Part shown: positions 40,401 to 49,195 of the stretch, in pieces
Position numbering within the stretch: the first letter of the stretch is position 1
Layout: each line of letters starts with the position of its first letter
NCBI GenBank assembly: GCA_964017045.1
Contig: OZ024797.1
Coordinates: 12,307,062-12,371,061 of the forward strand
Source of the DNA: Omphiscola glabra
Lineage: Eukaryota > Mollusca > Gastropoda > Lymnaeidae
DNA length: 64,000 bases
Direction of reading: 5' to 3'
The notes under the pieces: model-generated
Told to the model about the DNA's origin: nothing
Seen by the model: only the letters and a program-made list of their open reading frames with translations
The model's database searches: none
Program-made: the position numbers and the translations under genes

Positions 40401-43400
40401 ATTTTTTTTAAATTGTATTTTATAGAACAGTTCTACGAAAACAAGCGACCCTCAGGGGGAAACACACCAAACAAAAAAAAAACAAGTAGTTGAGCCTGCT
40501 CACACAATTACACAGACGTCACAGAGTTAAGATCAATAGGTTTTTTTCTCTTAATGATCGATCAGGTATCCTTTGATTCAACACTACACGCTACTACTCT
40601 GTCCACCGAAACTTGTATATTTCAATTTACAGTATACAGATGGGGTGCACATGTGGTTAGTATTCACGCTGCATTATTTATACATTTATTTTAGGAAGCC
40701 ATGGACTCGTACGTAGCAAAACTATCCATCGTCAAATATATAGCCACCACCAACCCCCACCCTGGACATTCACTACTATCCTGTCAAGGTTGGTAACTAT
40801 TTATGAAGGGTCAGTTCAAACTCAAGACGGTCAAGTAGTTTCATCAAATGGTTTTATTTAATACCATTGTGTCGTGATCTATCGATATCTCAATGTGATG
40901 ACAACTTGGTCAAGCAACTGATTTCATGAAATTAACCATTTTTTTAAATAATCTATGTTTACAATAAATTAGTTGACAGCCAACGAAGGTATGAGGTTCA
41001 ATAACTTTAAGTACCCTCCCCCCCCCCCCCCCCCCGTAACATCATTGTGCAAACTATCCCTTTGTTATACATATGACACATAATCAGGTCGATGTGGGGG
41101 GAAAACCAAGCCCCGTTGAATATGTGGAAAGAGAAAGGCTGTCGTTCAGCAGATCACACAAAATCAATACTACATATATTGGGAAACTAATCCCGCCATA
41201 TGCACCAATTTTGTACAACGCAGGAACGAAGACCTGTCCACGGCAGATGGGACAGGCATGCCTTACATATAGTACACAATGTGTGCGTCTAAAACACAAG
41301 CCCGGAACACAACACATTATGCGACCATAGTGGACATTTCAAAGGCAACACTTATGTAGTCCGAATAGCCAAGGGCGGCGGAGAATTGGGGCGGGGGGGT
41401 AACTGGAGTATCAAGAAAAACTTCATACGTTGTAAATTCTATTTTATCCAGAGATTACAGTTCACAACCAATACGTGACGTGGTTTTCCGGACGGAGTTG
41501 GAAAATAATTAGCATCACCCGAGTCGGAGTAGTAGAATTGTTCTCCGAGTCCCCAATCCTGACGCGCGCACAAGATTATTGAGCACGAACGGGTTTTATT
41601 TTTTCTTCTTCTTTCCGTTTAATTTTCTTTAAAAATGTAAAGGTTACGAATGTTCGTATACGTTCTAAATGAAGCCACCCCACACATTGGTACGGGGCTC
41701 GGGCTATACAAAGATCCACACCGTCAGAGCTAAGACAGAATGGGCGTCTTTGATAATTTCAAGTGCCTTTAACATACCCGGAAAGGAATAGGTTGCTGAT
41801 TAAATAGACCTTTGTATCGACGTCTTCTGTGTGTGGAGAAGGGAAAAGGGGAGGGGGGACACATGATATAGCTTGTCTTTTAAACGAGAAGGCTCATGAA
41901 TGCAACGGCGTATCCATCGTGGTGTCAGTGACGATGTGGGCACCGCGACTAGTTGCCGATACTTTAATAACCATTAATTCACATCAGTTCTCAAGAACAC
42001 AGGTCGGCACGGAGACACCCACAGGCCTAGATGCCTCCACTGTTAAATTCTCCCCAGCTGACATCACGGCTCTAGACTGGGTCAGGTGGAGACACGGGCC
42101 CTGCCCACCTCTGATCTCTACGAGTGCACATCACTTCCCAAAGGCTACTCGAAAACCTGTCTAAAAAATCTAGCCACAACTCCCAACAGCCAAATCGGTT
42201 AACGATTGTGAGCTAATTCAGCAGGCTCATAGATAATGTACGCCAGACTGCCATCACAACCCCTGTAGGGACATAGCAACCAGCGTTTAACCAAGTTTCA
42301 GAAGTGGTGATGAGATGGGTGGAGGTGTTATCAATCTTATTTGTTCCCCACCTATCCCCAGAGTATGCAAATTGATAGACACGCCAACTTACGATGTCTC
42401 GTAAAGGATTGCTTTGATTTCAGGTAAACCTAGAATAAATGGGAATAGGTGAGGTACCACTTTCAATCTTTGGCCACAAACTGGTAGAGTACATGTTGTG
42501 ATGAGATAGAATATATCAAAGTAAGAAAAAATGTACCTTTTCATGGTTACTGATTTAATTTCGAAATTTAAAAGGCAGAAAGAAATGCCCAATTATGTCC
42601 AGAGACATGTTGAAATGTTGTGTTGTGTGTGCTGAGAAATAAGGTTCATCCAACAAAGGACAAGGCCACTTGGACAATTCTTGCCTTGCTAATATTCAGC
42701 ATAGTTTGTATATGGGTGATTCATCAAAGAATAGTAAAATGTTCATATAACATCAACCACTGACACTTGCTCATATTATCCCATGGGCATATGACATGCA
42801 TTGATACTATCCCATGGGCACATGACATGCACTGATACTTGCTGACACTATGCCTTGGGCATATGACATGAACTGATACTATCCCATAGGCATATGACAA
42901 GTACTGATACTTTCCCATTCTCATATTATTATTATTATATGTTGTCTTATATAGCGCAGTACCCCAGCCTAGGGCTAGGCTCACCGCGCTGTACATAAAA
43001 ATATAAGCAAAAGAAACATAATCGTGACAATAAAATAAAATGCATTTATGTGATAAAAAAACAGCTGTATAGAGACAAAACAAAAACAAATTCATATTCA
43101 CCCCACCCACCCCAGAACTTTTACATGACATACCATGGACGGCAGCTAGCAGCATCGTTTATCGGTCAGATGTGGGGAATCAGTCGGGGTAATAGAGTTT
43201 AAAGAGATGTGTTTTGAGTGCAGTTTTGAAGGCCTGTGTGGTTGGTATATTGCGGATGTGAAGTGGCAGAGAATTCCATTGTTTGGGGGCGCAGAAAGAG
43301 AAAGATCGTTCACCATATGTTTTAGTACGTGTCTTAGCAACGGACAGAATATGCGTGTCTGCGGAGGAGCGAATCTGTCGAAGGGGTGAATAGACAGAAA

Positions 43401-46400
43401 GAAGTTTGGTTAGATAGGAAGGGCAGGAATCGGAGAAAAAGTTATGACAGAGAACAGACAGCTTGTAATCAATGCGTGCCTGTATAGGAAGCTAATGAAG
43501 TGAGTGGAGTAGTGGAGTGACATGATCACGTTTTTTTGCCTTTATAACTAGCCTAGCAGCTGAATTTTGAATCTTTTGTAGTTTTTCTATGAAGTGTTTT
43601 GGTGAACCTGACAGAAGAGAGTTGCAATAGTCAAGACCAGAGAGAGCAAGAGCACAGACTAGTGTTTTTGTTCCCCTAACTGTGAGGTAGTGGCGGATGG
43701 AGCTGATCTGACGGATAGCGGTGTATGCAGAACGACAAGTGTGAGAGATATGTTTATCCATCAGTGTAGATGATCTGCTGATACTATGACATGGGTATAT
43801 GACATCCATCAGTGTAGATGTCAGAACAAGTAGCAAACCCTTGTTGTTGCCCCAAGTCCAGTTTCTCAATAAGTGTTTAAAAATATTACTTGACAAGTCA
43901 TTGTGTTTGACTCTATCAAGAAATCATGTATCAGTCTAGTCAGAATGGGGCTTAGTTGTGTTGGCTTATTTAGAATGGGGCTTAGTCGTGTTGGCTTATT
44001 TAGAATGGGGCTTAGTCGTGTTGGCTTATTTAGAATGGGGCTTAGTCGTGTTGGCTTATTTAGAATGGGGCTTAGTCATGATGGCTTATTTAGGATGGGA
44101 CTTAGTCGTGTTGGCTTATTTAGAATTGGGCTTAGTCGTGTTGGCTTATTTAAAATGGGGCTTAGTCCTGTTGGCTTATTTAGGATGGGGCTTAGTCCTG
44201 TTGGCTTATTTAGAATAGGGCTTAGTCGTGTTGGCTTATTTAGGATGGGGCTTAGTCGTGTTGGCTTATTTAGGCTGGGGCTTAGTCGTGTTGGCTTATT
44301 TAGGCTGGGGCTTAGTCATGTTGGCTTATGTTTCATTCATCTGTGATGAAATGTTACACCAGAGGTGGGGGTTTTCTTGTTTGTTTTTATAACAACCACC
44401 AACACCTAGTCAATGCATACACGGTTCAGGCCTGAGGCATCTGACTCGCTAAATGCAGATGTGCTCTGCTATTTGAATTCAAACTTTTTTTCTTGCCAGT
44501 TACTTAGCCGATCACTATCCCCTTTGTTGCATCAAACATGTATCGTTTTTGCATGCTTTTTATCCCCTAGGAGGAAGTTTGAAGCAGCGCACCCAGCAAA
44601 CTCACGGCAAACAGGTTGCAGAGCTCTGCTCAACAATACTGGTCACTTTTATCACTTTGAAATAATTGTGGGGGGGGGGGAAAAATAGATGACTTACCCT
44701 TAAGACTAAAGAGCTCTTCTCGTTTCCCTGATGCAGAAAGTGCCTGTGAATTGGTTTTTAAAAAATATTTTATATGAATTATAGAAAACAAAATTTTAAA
44801 CTTTAATACAGATGCAAATTTGATTGTAATAGCCTTTTGAAGCTCCGGTGGGGCAAAATTTCAACTCTTTTCTTTCTTAGGAAAGCATTATTCAACGTGC
44901 TGTCTGGATGTCAGAATAACTCCTTCATAAAAAATATTATTGGCATGAATTACTTGAAAGAACATCACTATCATAACAGAAGCAAATAAATGCAAAATTT
45001 ATTAATCTGAAGAATAAAAAAAGATCTTCTTAATCAATTTTCTGTGGAACATTCTTTTGCAGTTACTGAGTTTCTTAAAAACTATTAACAGTTGCCTGGG
45101 AAGATGTTGCACCACCTACCCCCAATGTCGCACCACCTACAACCGATGGGGCACCACCAAGATGCAATGAAGTCACTTACTTTAACTTTAAACAAGCACA
45201 TACATTAATTAGCAAAGGCATTACAAAGTGTCTCCATCAAATTCTATATTTAAACATTTTAAATTGTAACTGTAAAGGTATGTTCACACTGCAGATTTGT
45301 TACTGGGATTCTCAGCATTTTCAGTATCGCATGCTGTAAATCAAAATGGGCCCAACAAGTTTCATTTTTCACAGGTTTGTTGAGTTGTATTTTCTCAGCT
45401 GGCAATGTATAGACAAAATCTCAACTTATTTTAATCATTGAGCATCCGTTGTCATCAGCTGACAGGGCTTGTTGACAAATGTTAATTACTAGTTGTATTA
45501 TTCATAGTAGCCCTACGCCTTCAGTCACTATCGGTGGACATATTTTGGAGTTCAAAGATTAAAATTTGTGAAACAGATTTAAGTTTTAATTTAATGATTA
45601 GAGAAATAATGTCTTGTTTTTAAAAAGTATTTAATTAAAGATTTTTTTTAAAGTTTACTTTAATTTCCCTTAGAATGGTGGTAAAATCATATTTAAATGA
45701 AAAAGCTTAATTTATTCATTTAAAGTGCCACATGCAGCCCCAGGTCTTTGACCCTTGCGCTAGCACATAAAAGTTCTGCATCAGAAGCCATAGTTGTGAA
45801 TTGGGCCTACTCAGTGTTAACAACTACATGGGACATCTCTGTAGTGGAAACTCAACATGGATTCACCACAGAGACTTTGTGGCTGCAACAAATCTGCAGT
45901 GTGAATGTACCTTAAGCCATATAAATTCAAAAAATAATTTATGTCTACAAGATTTTTTTTCTGCAAACACAGATACTTTATTGTGTGTTATTCAGTATTT
46001 TTATCTAATTTTCTTCTTTAAACACCCAAAATGGATAGCTTACCTGCAACTGCTGTACAATTTTGTTAATTGGTTTGGACCCATGGATCTCACAACTTTT
46101 TTTATAAGCATTTATTAATTCCTCTGGTGTCCAAGGGATCGCTGTGAATATCATGGACAGTAGATAGAAATTAAATAAACTATGTAAAATTTAAATCTTA
46201 GGCAGACCTAAATGCAATTCAACCATCACTTTACTACAGTGCTATATTATATCTACCACAAGTAATAGAGAAAAATAATATCATAGGGTCATACTAAATC
46301 CTAAGCCACTGGATTAAACATAGCCGTATTTTCATGCATATATGACGCACCTAATTATAAGATGCACCTGTATATAAGATGCTGGTTTTGATGATTTGTG

Positions 46401-48143
46401 TAAACTAAATAACATAAGACGCACGAAGCATAGCCATCTGCCACACTGATAAATTTATATACCCAAATATAAGACACACCCTGGGTGCGGGATACATTAA
46501 ACTTTGTATAAGATGCATCTTATATACACGAACATACGGTATATTTCAAGATTAAAGGATCTAGAAAGAAATATAAAAAATCAAGTGATATAATGTGCTT
46601 AATATCTATACTTTTTATATGGGCCGGTGTCCTACATCACCTCATTTTGTTACCTTATTCTTTTGTTTTCATTTTTCATACTGATGTTTCTTTATTACAT
46701 AATGAATTTAAAATATTATAATTATTTCTCTAAATCTTGAAAACTGATGCTTATTTTAAAAATATTTACTTAATTTCATTGATACCCATGACTTTTTTGT
46801 TTACATACAAGTTCATGCAATATGACCTTGATTAAAGTTATTTACTGTTGATAAATAAACATAGGTGAGAATGCAAAATTGAGCATAATAATTCATAATA
46901 TCTTTATTTTGTCTTTTGATACATGGGAAGATCCACTAACTACCTGCCATTGACCCCTTCTAAGTTTTTCTTCAAATAGCACACCACAAATATAGAAATT
47001 TATTAGATATTTTGATACTTTATTAGATTAAGTTGTAATTTGGTAACAATGGTGTGTTGTCTGCCAAAGGGTGGAAATAGGGAGTGTCAAATTTATTGCT
47101 TATAACTTATGGGCATTGCCAAAATAACACAATGAGCCCTCAGAAACTCCAATTATCCCAACGGCTCAACTCACCCAACCCACTCACTTCAATTTTTTTT
47201 TTAAATAGGTACTCTGTGTTTCAGTCAATGATGATACATTTTTTAAAAAGAATTTCAGAAGTGTATGAATATGAAGCTAGATTTTGGAGAGTTTACTGAT
47301 CATGAGAAAGGTAGTGAGGCTGAGGTCAGAATCTTAGCTATCAGAGTGTATTACATGGATGACACAAAACAACTTTAAAAAGCATAGCCTAAATTTGATA
47401 AAGAATTGATGTAAGATGTACAGGACTTGCCATAACAATATATCATTATATGCAGACCTAAACAAAGTTAATTTCACTTGAATTTCAATCAAATCATTGG
47501 TAACATTTAAAAATTGATATGCCTCTATTTTAAATTGTATTTAAGAAAGAAAATTAACTATTGTCCTACCATTTTTCCAAGGATCAGGGGGTTCAAAGTA
47601 CCCTGAAATGAAAGTATCCTTTGGAAAGCTAATCCCTTTTTTCTCTTTTTTATTTAACTGTCCCTCACTTCGAAGAGCTGCTTTTGGGCTGTCATTATTA
47701 GTACCATACCCTCTGATATTGGTAGTTGAAGATGCATGTGCATCTTGTGTATTTTCAGTTCTAACAACCCCATTCACACTGTCAATATTTGGTTCAGATG
47801 AGTCATTGTATGGAAAGTGATCGGTGAGACTGAGTCCTGAATCTTCGCATGAATTATTCCAGATTACTGTGTCTGGAGTAAGAATGTGTACACGATCTCC
47901 TTTTGACTCGTCCCAAACAGGAGACTGAGGTATGACACCGTTATCAAATCCGTGATTGTTGTCTAAATTCTTCGTATTTTGAAAACGCTTGTTGATGTTC
48001 GTTTCATCTCCATTGGCATTGTTTACAATTCTACTACTAACACCGCTGTCATCAGCTGTTATTCTTTGAGATAAAGTCTTAGCTATAAAAACATCCTGGA
48101 GTGGGTCTTTACCAACAGTTTCATTCATAATTTCTGCCATCAT
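17215..48143 (-). CDS. PPP1R37: protein phosphatase 1 regulatory subunit 37 (LRRC68) homologue
   Basis: Leucine-rich repeat regulator of protein phosphatase 1. Exons 5' to 3': 48143-47570, 46141-46044, 44743-44698, 33823-33723, 26418-26299, 24642-24492, 24145-24000, 23856-23731, 23208-23067, 21692-21526, 21244-18805, 17321-17215. All junctions are phase-consistent and give 1405 residues, about twice the human protein. Seen: KKGISFPKDTF at 168-178, an RVxF-type PP1-docking motif, followed by ISGYFEPPDPWK as in the family; KGEKLDQKQCECIEEIF and RVQFKILDFE; ALFDMIEYYESA (about 277-288), a family hallmark; LRR units LDLRN, LFLADNKL, LVLWNNQI, LNIGHN and IDLRENDIKTGGLMAL across about 240-540; then a coiled and acidic stretch and a long Ser/Thr/Pro-rich tail. 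The longest introns are 10.9 and 7.3 kb. The recognised LRR core is reliable. The tail is unlike known proteins but open over 2.4 kb. Confidence 0.9.
18805..21244 (-). CDS. PPP1R37: PPP1R37 exon 11, giant disordered tail
   Basis: A single 2440-bp exon encoding residues 558-1370. It opens with a charged, probably coiled-coil stretch (AEQQIRLLRDIQTWQERN, then EERAAAAAATRQEA) that follows the LRR core as in PPP1R37. It continues with an acidic segment and a long Ser/Pro/Thr-rich, low-hydrophobicity region. Residues 981-1072 are four copies of a 23-residue repeat. If the donor at 18805 is not used, the frame stays open to a stop at 18761 and adds a short SEYTKVLSLKILLP end, a possible intron-retention isoform. 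Confidence 0.85.
19700..19975 (-). repeat. in-frame 69-bp coding repeat, 4 copies
   Basis: Four head-to-tail 69-bp units encode TELISCVHESNDLTGSLQLS-type 23-mers within PPP1R37 exon 11. They differ by a few bases (ISC after EC or EL, N or D in ESN, HGN or HRN), so the frame is preserved. Recent tandem duplication within a coding exon is the simplest explanation. Confidence 0.9.
21901..22125. repeat. 45-bp minisatellite, 5 copies
   Basis: Nearly identical 45-bp units starting CAATTTAATTTTTCTTGACA in the PPP1R37 intron between exons 9 and 10. The unit length is divisible by three, so two minus-strand frames stay open. Those ORFs are not considered genes. Confidence 0.93.
22232..22660. repeat. 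short tandem duplications
   Basis: Two adjacent copies of a roughly 75-80 bp unit (TGATTGTTATCAACTGGTGG ... GTGCATGGAATAG) are followed from about 22540 by an irregular array of GTCAGTATGTTAGTGACA-like 18-mers. All are within the PPP1R37 intron 21693-23066. Confidence 0.7.
23337..23678. repeat. 38-bp minisatellite, 9 copies
   Basis: Nine 38-bp units of AGCAGAATATCTGGATATAG plus CTCACAGACTTAGACATA lie in the PPP1R37 intron between exons 8 and 9, ending about 50 bp from the exon. Copies differ by single bases only. Confidence 0.93.
25000..25440. repeat. GC-rich, repeat-like block of unknown class
   Basis: The block is clearly richer in GC and CpG than the surrounding intron, with an uninterrupted plus-strand frame from about 24918 to 25325. 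The translation is rich in R, P and G and resembles no family I recognise. It looks like a fragment of a dispersed element, perhaps a retrotransposon UTR, rather than a gene. It lies in the PPP1R37 intron between exons 5 and 6. Confidence 0.35.
26690..26870. repeat. 30-bp minisatellite, about 6 copies
   Basis: Units of CCACCAACCAGGTGCCACCA followed by a variable CTGATCC..AT segment, with moderate divergence between copies. Both strands remain open by virtue of the 30-bp period. Confidence 0.85.
27533..27740. repeat. tandem duplication of a 112-bp segment
   Basis: GGTAGGATGGTAGGGCAC through GGACTGTGGTCTGCCCCC occurs twice, at about 27533 and 27645, with only small differences (an extra TAT and a changed C-tract). 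The first copy is preceded by a 15-base G run at 27497-27511. Confidence 0.85.
28342..28499. mobile_element. hAT-type MITE with 8-bp target duplication
   Basis: The terminal inverted repeats begin CAGTGGCGT and end ACACCACTG. Flanking octamers GGGCCCTT (28334-28341) and GGACCCTT (28500-28507) match at 7 of 8 positions, as expected of hAT transposition. The 158-bp interior has CCCCGGGC and a 13-base G run and encodes nothing. Confidence 0.75.
29555..29790. repeat. dispersed repeat family A, copy 1
   Basis: Shares long stretches with 37200-37445 in the same orientation: AATCTCATTTAGCGCAGTTAT, GGAATGTGTTGTC.TCGGCA, CTATGTGCCAAGTTTCAG, GATCGATAG-like and TAAACACACA ends. No TIRs or tRNA-like boxes were recognised. 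It is probably a non-coding retroelement or MITE tail. Confidence 0.7.
30097..30580. repeat. 21-bp minisatellite, about 23 copies
   Basis: Units of GCCTGCCATAGTGTCACACA plus A, with copy variants (CCCTAG, GTCATAG, TTTCACAC). The 21-bp period keeps several frames open on both strands and yields heptad 'proteins' such as CDTMAGL and VSHKPAI, which are artefacts. Confidence 0.95.
30717..30875. mobile_element. unclassified MITE, CAGACC family, intact copy
   Basis: Starts CAGACCTGTTTACTCTTGCG and ends GAGGGTAAACGGGTCTG; the ends are inverted repeats and both carry a GTACGATTTT subterminal motif. Flanking hexamers ATAGCA and ATATCA match at 5 of 6 positions. A second copy of the family, at 50200-50868, is split by a LINE. 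Length 159 bp, with no ORF. Confidence 0.75.
32295..33346. mobile_element. pogo/Tc1-mariner-like DNA element, TA target
   Basis: Left end CAGTTGAACCCGCTTATCTC; the right end reads CAGTAGAACCCGGTTATGTC on the other strand. Both are flanked by TA. Subterminal GGTTATCTCGA-like motifs recur at each end. The interior has no recognisable transposase, so it is a non-autonomous or decayed copy. A 157-bp hAT MITE is inserted at 32897-33053. Confidence 0.75.
32897..33053. mobile_element. hAT MITE nested in pogo-like element
   Basis: Ends CAGTGACGTAGCGAG and CTCGCTACGCGACTG are inverted repeats. The flanking octamer AGTATACG is identical on both sides (32889-32896 and 33054-33061), a perfect hAT target-site duplication. 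The interior is palindromic-rich, with two GCGCCCGGGGCA-like motifs. Confidence 0.85.
33388..33571. mobile_element. hAT MITE relic
   Basis: Left end CAGTGTTTCCCAAACTTACG and right end, read inverted, CAGTGTTTTCCAAAGTGTGG form a typical hAT TIR pair over 184 bp. No convincing 8-bp duplication remains (CCCTAAGT and CCCATTAT), so it is old. Confidence 0.65.
33565..33705. repeat. about 59-bp direct repeat, 2.3 copies
   Basis: ATTATTAAAAAGATGTTCTC plus ATCGATACATTGACCCACTG plus AGCGAATCGATGCACC occurs twice and then partially a third time, ending 18 bp from the PPP1R37 exon 33723-33823. Confidence 0.8.
35391..35940. repeat. 61-bp minisatellite, 9 copies
   Basis: Nine 61-bp units containing AACAAGAGATATCTTAAGAA and CATTAACATTGTCGG..CTGTTGGCACAA. 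Copies differ mainly at ATGAATAC/ATCAATAC and GGTCTG/GGCCTG. Each unit carries two overlapping palindromes, AGATATCT and TCTTAAGA. Confidence 0.95.
36005..36125. repeat. irregular 20-bp direct repeats
   Basis: Five to six degenerate copies of TATTATGACTTTGATAGGGG follow the 61-bp array after a short gap. Confidence 0.6.
36245..36385 (-). repeat. dispersed repeat family B, inverted copy
   Basis: The reverse complement of this stretch matches 49070-49195 with few differences, including AAAAAACGATTTAAAATATT, ATTGTTGGGTTTGTAAGACC and TGAAAGATAATTGAA. No termini or coding potential were recognised. Confidence 0.75.
37200..37445. repeat. dispersed repeat family A, copy 2
   Basis: Direct-orientation relative of 29555-29790, including AGCGCAGTTATC, GGAATGTGTTGTCGTCGGCA, CTATGTGCCAAGTTTCAG and CGATAGGTTAATGG. 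Both copies end near TTACACACA. Confidence 0.7.
39375..39455. repeat. short direct duplication, about 36 bp twice
   Basis: TTTACGGCTTGGTAAAGAAC followed by TTGTCGCTAC occurs twice in tandem, and a third TTTACGGC starts after it. Confidence 0.75.
39926..40300. repeat. 33-bp minisatellite, about 11 copies
   Basis: Units of GGGACGTAGATTACTATGTG plus TGACGCACCCCTC, alternating GGGACG and GGGATG. The period is divisible by three and no frame except two contains stops, so ORFs of 140-155 codons run through on both strands. None looks like a gene. Confidence 0.95.
42745..42925. repeat. about 30-bp CATATGACATG array interrupted by a LINE
   Basis: Five to six degenerate units of ATACTATCCCATGGGCATAT plus GACATGCACTG. 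A further unit (GATACTATGACATGGGTATA) lies at about 43785, on the far side of the LINE fragment 42925-43775, so the LINE appears to have landed in or beside the array. Confidence 0.7.
42925..43775 (-). mobile_element. CR1-like LINE, 5'-truncated 3' end
   Basis: On the minus strand it reads as the C-terminus of a CR1-type reverse transcriptase ORF: STLMDKHISHTCRSAY, LDYCNSLLSGSPKHFIEKLQ, QNSAARLVIKAKKRDHVTPL and later AFKTHLFKLYYPD before a stop. The 3' UTR ends in a hairpin (AGCCTAGGGCTAGGCT) and an ATT-rich tail. It is fairly well preserved. A second copy of the 3' part lies at 50266-50780. Confidence 0.85.
43935..44335. repeat. 30-bp minisatellite, about 13 copies
   Basis: Units of CTTAGTCGTGTTGGCTTATT plus TAGAATGGGG, in exact 30-bp register, lie within the PPP1R37 intron about 360 bp 3' (minus strand) of exon 3. 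ORFs through it are artefacts. Confidence 0.95.
44744..46043. other. PPP1R37 intron 2
   Basis: Half of it is the TAA-flanked MITE at 45276-45912. The rest is AT-rich with no feature seen. Confidence 0.6.
45276..45912. mobile_element. PIF/Harbinger-like MITE with TAA duplication
   Basis: Left end AGGTATGTTCACACTGCAGA; the right end on the other strand reads AGGTACATTCACACTGCAGA. The TIR extends to 26 bp with two mismatches. Flanking TAA lies on both sides (45273-45275 and 45913-45915), the target duplication typical of PIF/Harbinger. It is 637 bp long with no transposase frame. Confidence 0.8.
46142..47569. other. PPP1R37 intron 1
   Basis: An AT-rich intron carrying a 216-bp MITE at 46324. 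No other structure was supported. Confidence 0.6.
46324..46539. mobile_element. MITE with ATAAGACGCAC internal repeats
   Basis: Ends CCGTATTTTCATGCATATAT and, inverted, CCGTATGTTCGTGTATATAA. The interior repeats ATAAGATGCACC or ATAAGACGCACG motifs several times. No clear target duplication, so the superfamily is not assigned. Confidence 0.6.
47570..48143 (-). CDS. PPP1R37: PPP1R37 first coding exon
   Basis: Encodes residues 1-191. The start is the first of two Met codons (MMAEIM), preceded by stops in frame. The region is acidic, Asn- and Ser-rich and probably disordered until the conserved KKGISFPKDTFISGYFEPPD block. The donor is AAATG|GTAGGA. The conserved block just before the donor is what ties this exon to PPP1R37 although it lies about 22 kb from the nearest LRR-encoding exon. 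Confidence 0.85.
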
Positions 48144-48450
48144 ATGTGCATTTTATGCCATTGGTAAATAGTGATTGATCAATAGCGAAACGTAAAACTA
48201 ATTAAAACTAATAAACAAATTCACACCATACAATTAACTCTTATGGATGACTGCCATTTACGCTTGCGTCAAATGACTTCCGGCTCTATGTCTTACCGCA
48301 AAATATAGTGGTTGCTATATTTAGAACAACCAATGATATCCCCTCTGTTTGCCGTACAATTGGCGGCCATTTCAACCCAAACAAACCGTCCACTTCCTTC
48401 AACACCCTGCGTTCTCAGCATTGGGTTGGTTTTAATGCGTTTGCTATTTT
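48144..48450. promoter_or_regulatory. probable divergent TATA-less promoter region
   Basis: Directly upstream of the PPP1R37 ATG. Seen: ACTTCCGG (48276-48283, ETS-type), CCAAT (48330-48334), the reverse CCAAT element ATTGG (48359-48363) followed by GGCGGCCAT (48362-48370, YY1-like core), and CACTTCCT (48391-48398). No TATA box. Local CpG density is higher than in the flanks. VRK starts on the opposite strand 3.7 kb away, and its non-coding first exon could begin here. Both the promoter role and the bidirectionality are inferred. Confidence 0.5.
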
Positions 48451-49069
48451 TGTATATTACAGTTTAAATAACAATTAAAAGCATAGGTTTATTTGGATGT
48501 TAAAGCATTTACCAGCCACAATTGTTATTTATATTTTAATGTCAATTAAGGCGAGGCCTAGCCGGCCTTGGCCCAGTTTAACCAATTTAATTTATTATTG
48601 TACAATTGCAGCTAATTGCTAAATTTATGACTAAATTTAATATTAAAATATAAATTATAAATATTTATGAAAATCGCGAGCTATTAAAATTGGGCCCGTG
48701 TTAATATCAGGCCCATTATAGTCCTAGCATTTTATTGGTAATATCCTAATGTAGTGTTGTAAATTAAGCCCCATTCACCAGTGATATTTTGACGTCCTTT
48801 TACTTAACAGTGTATACTATAACTTAACTACCCTTTAGCCTTTAAGTTTAAGCCTTTACTTTAACTGTCTATATTAATGTCTATCATTGTAAAATATGTC
48901 TTTATTTTAGTTTAGTGTCTTTAATTTAAATTATGATTAGGTAGTAGGAGGAACAAGACAAAGTATTTAATTTGTAAAATATTTAGGCCAATTTGAATTT
49001 TTTTTTTTTAATTTTCTGGTTTGAATTGAAAAGTAATTTTTTTAAAAGGTGTAAAAGAAATACTATAAT

Positions 49070-49195
49070 ATAACGAAGTGGCCAATGGTACACCGGTACC
49101 AGAATTGAGAGGTTGGGATTAAAAAACGATTTAAAATATTATTGTTGGGTTTGTAAGACCAAATGAGGTATCAAATGAAAGATAATTGAATAGTC
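49070..49195 (+). repeat. dispersed repeat family B, second copy
   Basis: Matches the reverse complement of 36245-36385 over about 120 bp (AACGAAGTGGCCAATGGTAC, ATTGTTGGGTTTGTAAGACC, GAAAGATAATTGAA). It lies between the promoter region and the LINE relic. Confidence 0.75.

Larger units (their letters stand above)
33824..44697. other. PPP1R37 intron 3, 10.9 kb
   Basis: The longest intron. It contains minisatellites at 35391, 36005, 39926, 42745 and 43935, dispersed repeats at 36245 and 37200, and a CR1-like LINE end at 42925. The segment to about 42.4 kb is CpG-rich with several long C or G runs (39153-39170 is 18 C, 41018-41035 is 18 C). Candidate ORFs at 38411-38731 and 41829-42164 were inspected and resemble no family. 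Confidence 0.6.

Noticed and set aside
41829..42164. 111-codon plus-strand ORF
   Set aside because: No family resemblance, splice context or partner exons. Kept only as a possibility.
43903..44346. 147-codon ORF reading MGLSRVGLFR repeats
   Set aside because: Artefact of the 30-bp minisatellite.
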